64,000 nt of DNA from Halomonas sp. (GTDB lineage Bacteria > Pseudomonadota > Gammaproteobacteria > Pseudomonadales > Halomonadaceae), in the NCBI RefSeq assembly GCF_029263665.1, contig NZ_JAJUFQ010000005.1, positions 62,001 to 126,000 on the forward strand, given 5' to 3'. A model generated the notes under the pieces. The model worked only from the letters and a program-made list of their open reading frames with translations, ran no database searches and was not told the DNA's origin. Each line of letters opens with the position of its first letter. Within the stretch, counting starts at the first letter, position 1. This document shows positions 62,030 to 64,000 of this stretch, one piece after another. Both the position numbers and the translations under genes were made by a program.

Positions 62030-62977
62030 TCATGGTGTCTTTTCCTTGGCCTTATCCAGGTTTCGAGCCGTCAGATGCACAATATTCTGGCGCGCCTCCG
62101 GAGTGATCCAGGCATTATGCGGCGTCACCAGCAGGTTGAGAGCGGGAGACTCGGAAAGAGCCCTGATCAGTGCGTGGCCTTCGCGAGGAGGCTCCTGCGG
62201 CAGTACATCCACCGCCAATCCTCCTAGTTTTCCCTGACGCAGGGCTTCCAGGGCTGCCTGTTCATCAATCACACTGCCGCGAGCGCAGTTGATCAACAAT
62301 GCGCCATCCTTGAAGCGCTCGAGAATATCGGCGTTGATGAGATGGTGTGTCTGTTCAGTCAGAGGGCAGTGCAGACTGACCACATCGGCGGTGGGTAATA
62401 CCTCGTACAGGGCTGGGCGCGAGTCATTGCTCTCGTTGCCTGGGCGCGCAGCGAAAGTCACCTGCATGCCGAAGGCTTCGGCCAGTTGGGCCACCTTGGC
62501 TCCCAGAGTTCCCTGACCCACCACTACCAGATGCTTGCCCTCCAGTTGAAGGGTGGAGTGATCCATCAGGCAGAAGAAGGGGCTTTTACCCCATAATCCT
62601 TCGCTTACATCACGCTGATAAAGTGGCAGGCGATTAGCCAGGGCCAGCATGAGCATCAGCGTATGCTGTGCAACGCTTGCCGTGCCATAGGCATTGACGT
62701 TGTCGACGCGAATTCCCAATTTGTCGGCACATGTCATGTCGATATTGTTGGTGCCGGTCGCAAGTACGCAGATATGCCGCAACGAAGGCAGTGATGTCAG
62801 TGTTTCAGCGTCCAGAACGACCTTATTGACCAACACGATATCTGCCCCTGCCAGGCGCTCCCTGGCCTGCTGGGTGGTGCTGGTGGGATAGACCTCCAAT
62901 GTATCGACTCGCTCGCGAATGGGAGACAGGTCAATATTCGGGCCGAGGCTGTCGGCATCGAGCAGGACGGCTTTCAT
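62030..62977 (-). CDS. D-2-hydroxyacid dehydrogenase (NAD-dependent)
   Basis: This 315-residue enzyme has the formate/glycerate dehydrogenase fold. The nucleotide-binding VVVGQGTLGAKVAQLAEAFG begins near residue 150, the catalytic arginine is in NCARGSVIDEQ near 230, the glutamate is in DVLPQEPP near 257, and the histidine is in TPHNAWIT near 285. The sequence is closest to glycerate/hydroxypyruvate dehydrogenases, which would fit the serine-glycine metabolism elsewhere in the window, but the substrate cannot be read from sequence. It is transcribed towards the rbsK promoter region. Confidence 0.9.
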   Translation of the reverse strand: MKAVLLDADSLGPNIDLSPIRERVDTLEVYPTSTTQQARERLAGADIVLVNKVVLDAETLTSLPSLRHICVLATGTNNIDMTCADKLGIRVDNVNAYGTASVAQHTLMLMLALANRLPLYQRDVSEGLWGKSPFFCLMDHSTLQLEGKHLVVVGQGTLGAKVAQLAEAFGMQVTFAARPGNESNDSRPALYEVLPTADVVSLHCPLTEQTHHLINADILERFKDGALLINCARGSVIDEQAALEALRQGKLGGLAVDVLPQEPPREGHALIRALSESPALNLLVTPHNAWITPEARQNIVHLTARNLDKAKEKTP

Positions 62978-63334
62978 CGTAACTCCTGGTTATTCTGTCG
63001 TGATCGTCGGGTTCAATTGGTGCTGCACAATAATCATTCGATACAGCGTAATGGAATCATGCTGCAGGGCTGGGACTTGCCGTGCTCCAGAGGCTATACT
63101 ATGGCCTTTTCATTCGTGGCCTGGCATTCAACCTTGGAAGCGCAGCGCTCTTGCAATCCTTGGGGCCTGGCCATATATCGCACCTCGGCAGGTACAATCC
63201 TTGCTAAACAGGGCCTTGGTAGACATGACCTGGATAAGGTCAGCGGGCTCAAGTCTGGATTGTCTTGCCCTAGGAAAACCCGGTGTGATGGCATCGCTGC
63301 AACCGGCTTCGATGCAATTGGAGAATTGATTACC
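62978..63334. other. 357-bp divergent promoter region, dehydrogenase / fmdB-aspS
   Basis: No gene is supported. TATACT at about 63095 and TACAAT at about 63198 are good -10 hexamers on the plus strand, without strong -35 partners; either could drive the fmdB-like gene and aspS. Plus-strand frames that run into the FmdB coding region are upstream extensions without family support. Confidence 0.4.
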
Positions 63335-63604
63335 ATGCCCATCTACGAATATCAGTGCAAGGCTTGTGGCCATCGTCTGGAAAAACTGCAGAAAATCAGT
63401 GCCGATCCACTGACTGATTGCCCATCCTGCGAAGCGCCGGAGCTTAACCGCCTGGTCTCTGCAGCAGGCTTTCGTCTGGCAGGTGGCGGCTGGTACGAAA
63501 CCGACTTCAAGACAGGTGGTAGCAAGAAGAACCTCGCTGGTGACAGTAGTTCTTCCAACAGCTCACCCAATAGTTCTTCTTCAGGCGGCGATGCCGCAGC
63601 CTGA
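63335..63604 (+). CDS. FmdB-family zinc-ribbon protein
   Basis: This 89-residue protein starts MPIYEYQCKACGHRLEKLQK and has a second cysteine pair in LTDCPSCEAP, giving a zinc ribbon (C-x-x-C, C-x-x-C). The C-terminal 30 residues are a low-complexity Ser/Asn/Gly tail. FmdB-type proteins are often encoded just before aspS in gammaproteobacteria, as here; the name comes from a regulator of formamidase and the general function is unknown. GGAG lies ten bases before the ATG. Confidence 0.92.
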   Translation: MPIYEYQCKACGHRLEKLQKISADPLTDCPSCEAPELNRLVSAAGFRLAGGGWYETDFKTGGSKKNLAGDSSSSNSSPNSSSSGGDAAA

Positions 63605-63649
63605 TCCGTATTACCGCCTTTTTCTTCACGTAACAAGACAGGATCCAAC

Positions 63650-64000
63650 ATGCGCAGCCATTATTGCGGCCAGCTCAACGAAACTCTGGTGGACCAGACG
63701 GTCACCCTGTGCGGCTGGGTTCATCGCCGCCGTGACCACGGTGGGGTGATCTTCCTCGACCTTCGCGATCGTGATGGTGTCGCTCAGGTTGTGGTTGACC
63801 CTGATACCGCCGAGGCTTTCGCTAATGCCGACCGCGCCCGCAGCGAGTACGTGCTGCGCATCCAGGGCCGCGTTCGCCTGCGTCCCGAGGGCACCCAGAA
63901 CCCGAACATGCCGACTGGCCTGATTGAAGTACTGGCCAAGGAAGTCGTGGTGCTCAACACCGCGGCGACTCCCCCGTTCCAGCTCGACGAGCACGGCAAG
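63650..64000 (+). CDS. aspS: Aspartate-tRNA ligase, N-terminal part
   Basis: The first 117 residues of a class II synthetase are present and the gene runs off the window. They form the OB-fold anticodon-binding domain: [47 protein letters not shown] near residue 22, then [17 protein letters not shown] and the start of the hinge. This is the AspS pattern. Whether it is the discriminating or the non-discriminating (Asp/Asn) type cannot be told without the rest. AGGA precedes the ATG by eight bases. Confidence 0.95.
   Translation, partial: MRSHYCGQLNETLVDQTVTLCGWVHRRRDHGGVIFLDLRDRDGVAQVVVDPDTAEAFANADRARSEYVLRIQGRVRLRPEGTQNPNMPTGLIEVLAKEVVVLNTAATPPFQLDEHGK

Overview
The window looks like a chromosomal segment of a gammaproteobacterium, most probably a halophilic Halomonas-type organism (Halomonadaceae). 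This is inferred from protein character and gene order: gammaproteobacterial-type IF3, IHF-alpha, YfcL, PpnN and GrxA, a Pseudomonas/Halomonas-style aa3 oxidase operon with DUF2909 and SURF1, and Na+-coupled transport. No rRNA gene is present to settle it. The DNA is moderately GC-rich, except for an AT-rich stretch at about 85-420. I recognise no intact insertion sequence, prophage or CRISPR array.

Layout. 1-921: the 5' end of a possible LecA-type lectin gene leaving the window on the minus strand, a gene-free AT-rich stretch, and tRNA-Pro(GGG). 1130-2505: a CidA/LrgA plus LrgB pair and a DUF2970 protein. 2533-10766: an aa3 cytochrome c oxidase operon (coxB, ctaD, ctaG, coxC, a divergent DUF2909 gene, SURF1, a CxxxC membrane-anchored protein, heme A synthase and heme O synthase). 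10874-12573: a DUF2489 protein and an OmpA-family lipoprotein. 12722-19915: the classical thrS-infC-rpmI-rplT-pheS-pheT-ihfA translation cluster, with infC starting at a rare ATC codon and an attenuator-like hairpin before pheS. 20378-24040: a MioC-type flavodoxin, a small membrane protein, ppnN, a yfcL-like gene and a LysR regulator.

24182-30680 is a glycine block: gcvH-gcvP on the minus strand, a 539-bp leader-like intergenic region with mutually exclusive hairpins, then a Na+:alanine/glycine symporter and gcvT on the plus strand. It is followed by two arrays of a degenerate heptamer arranged head-to-head around a terminator. 30862-35203 (minus) holds an envelope/lipid group: AlkB-like dioxygenase, PAP2 phosphatase, GT4 glycosyltransferase, NlpD-like LytM factor and a YihG-type acyltransferase. 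35348-37901: a LysR regulator divergent from a 3-oxoacid CoA-transferase (scoAB) whose promoter carries two 15-bp repeats 21 bp apart. 38182-41387: a divergent DUF1338-like protein, grxA, suhB and bdhA. 41463-43303: a RegB/RegA-type redox two-component system. 43511-45811: a Tat-exported PhoD-like phosphatase and an unrecognised pair of small membrane proteins.

46075-52645: prfC, tatD, ygfZ, a small HMA-like protein, an OsmC-like protein and uvrB. 53065-59696: class I fumarase, cardiolipin synthase, a HypT-like LysR regulator, an NMN adenylyltransferase/Nudix fusion, a YihY/BrkB protein and acylphosphatase. 59820-64000: nucleoside hydrolase plus ribokinase, a D-2-hydroxyacid dehydrogenase, an FmdB zinc-ribbon protein and the start of aspS.

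How the genes fit together. The oxidase operon is self-contained for subunits, copper insertion and heme A synthesis, and a RegBA-type redox sensor lies in the same window. The glycine block couples uptake with oxidative cleavage to C1 units. scoAB and bdhA suggest ketone-body or polyhydroxybutyrate turnover. Most of the window is ordinary housekeeping chromosome. The least explained parts are the glycine-block leader, the heptamer arrays, the two-gene membrane pair at 45260-45811, the degenerate DUF1338-like protein and the window-edge lectin.
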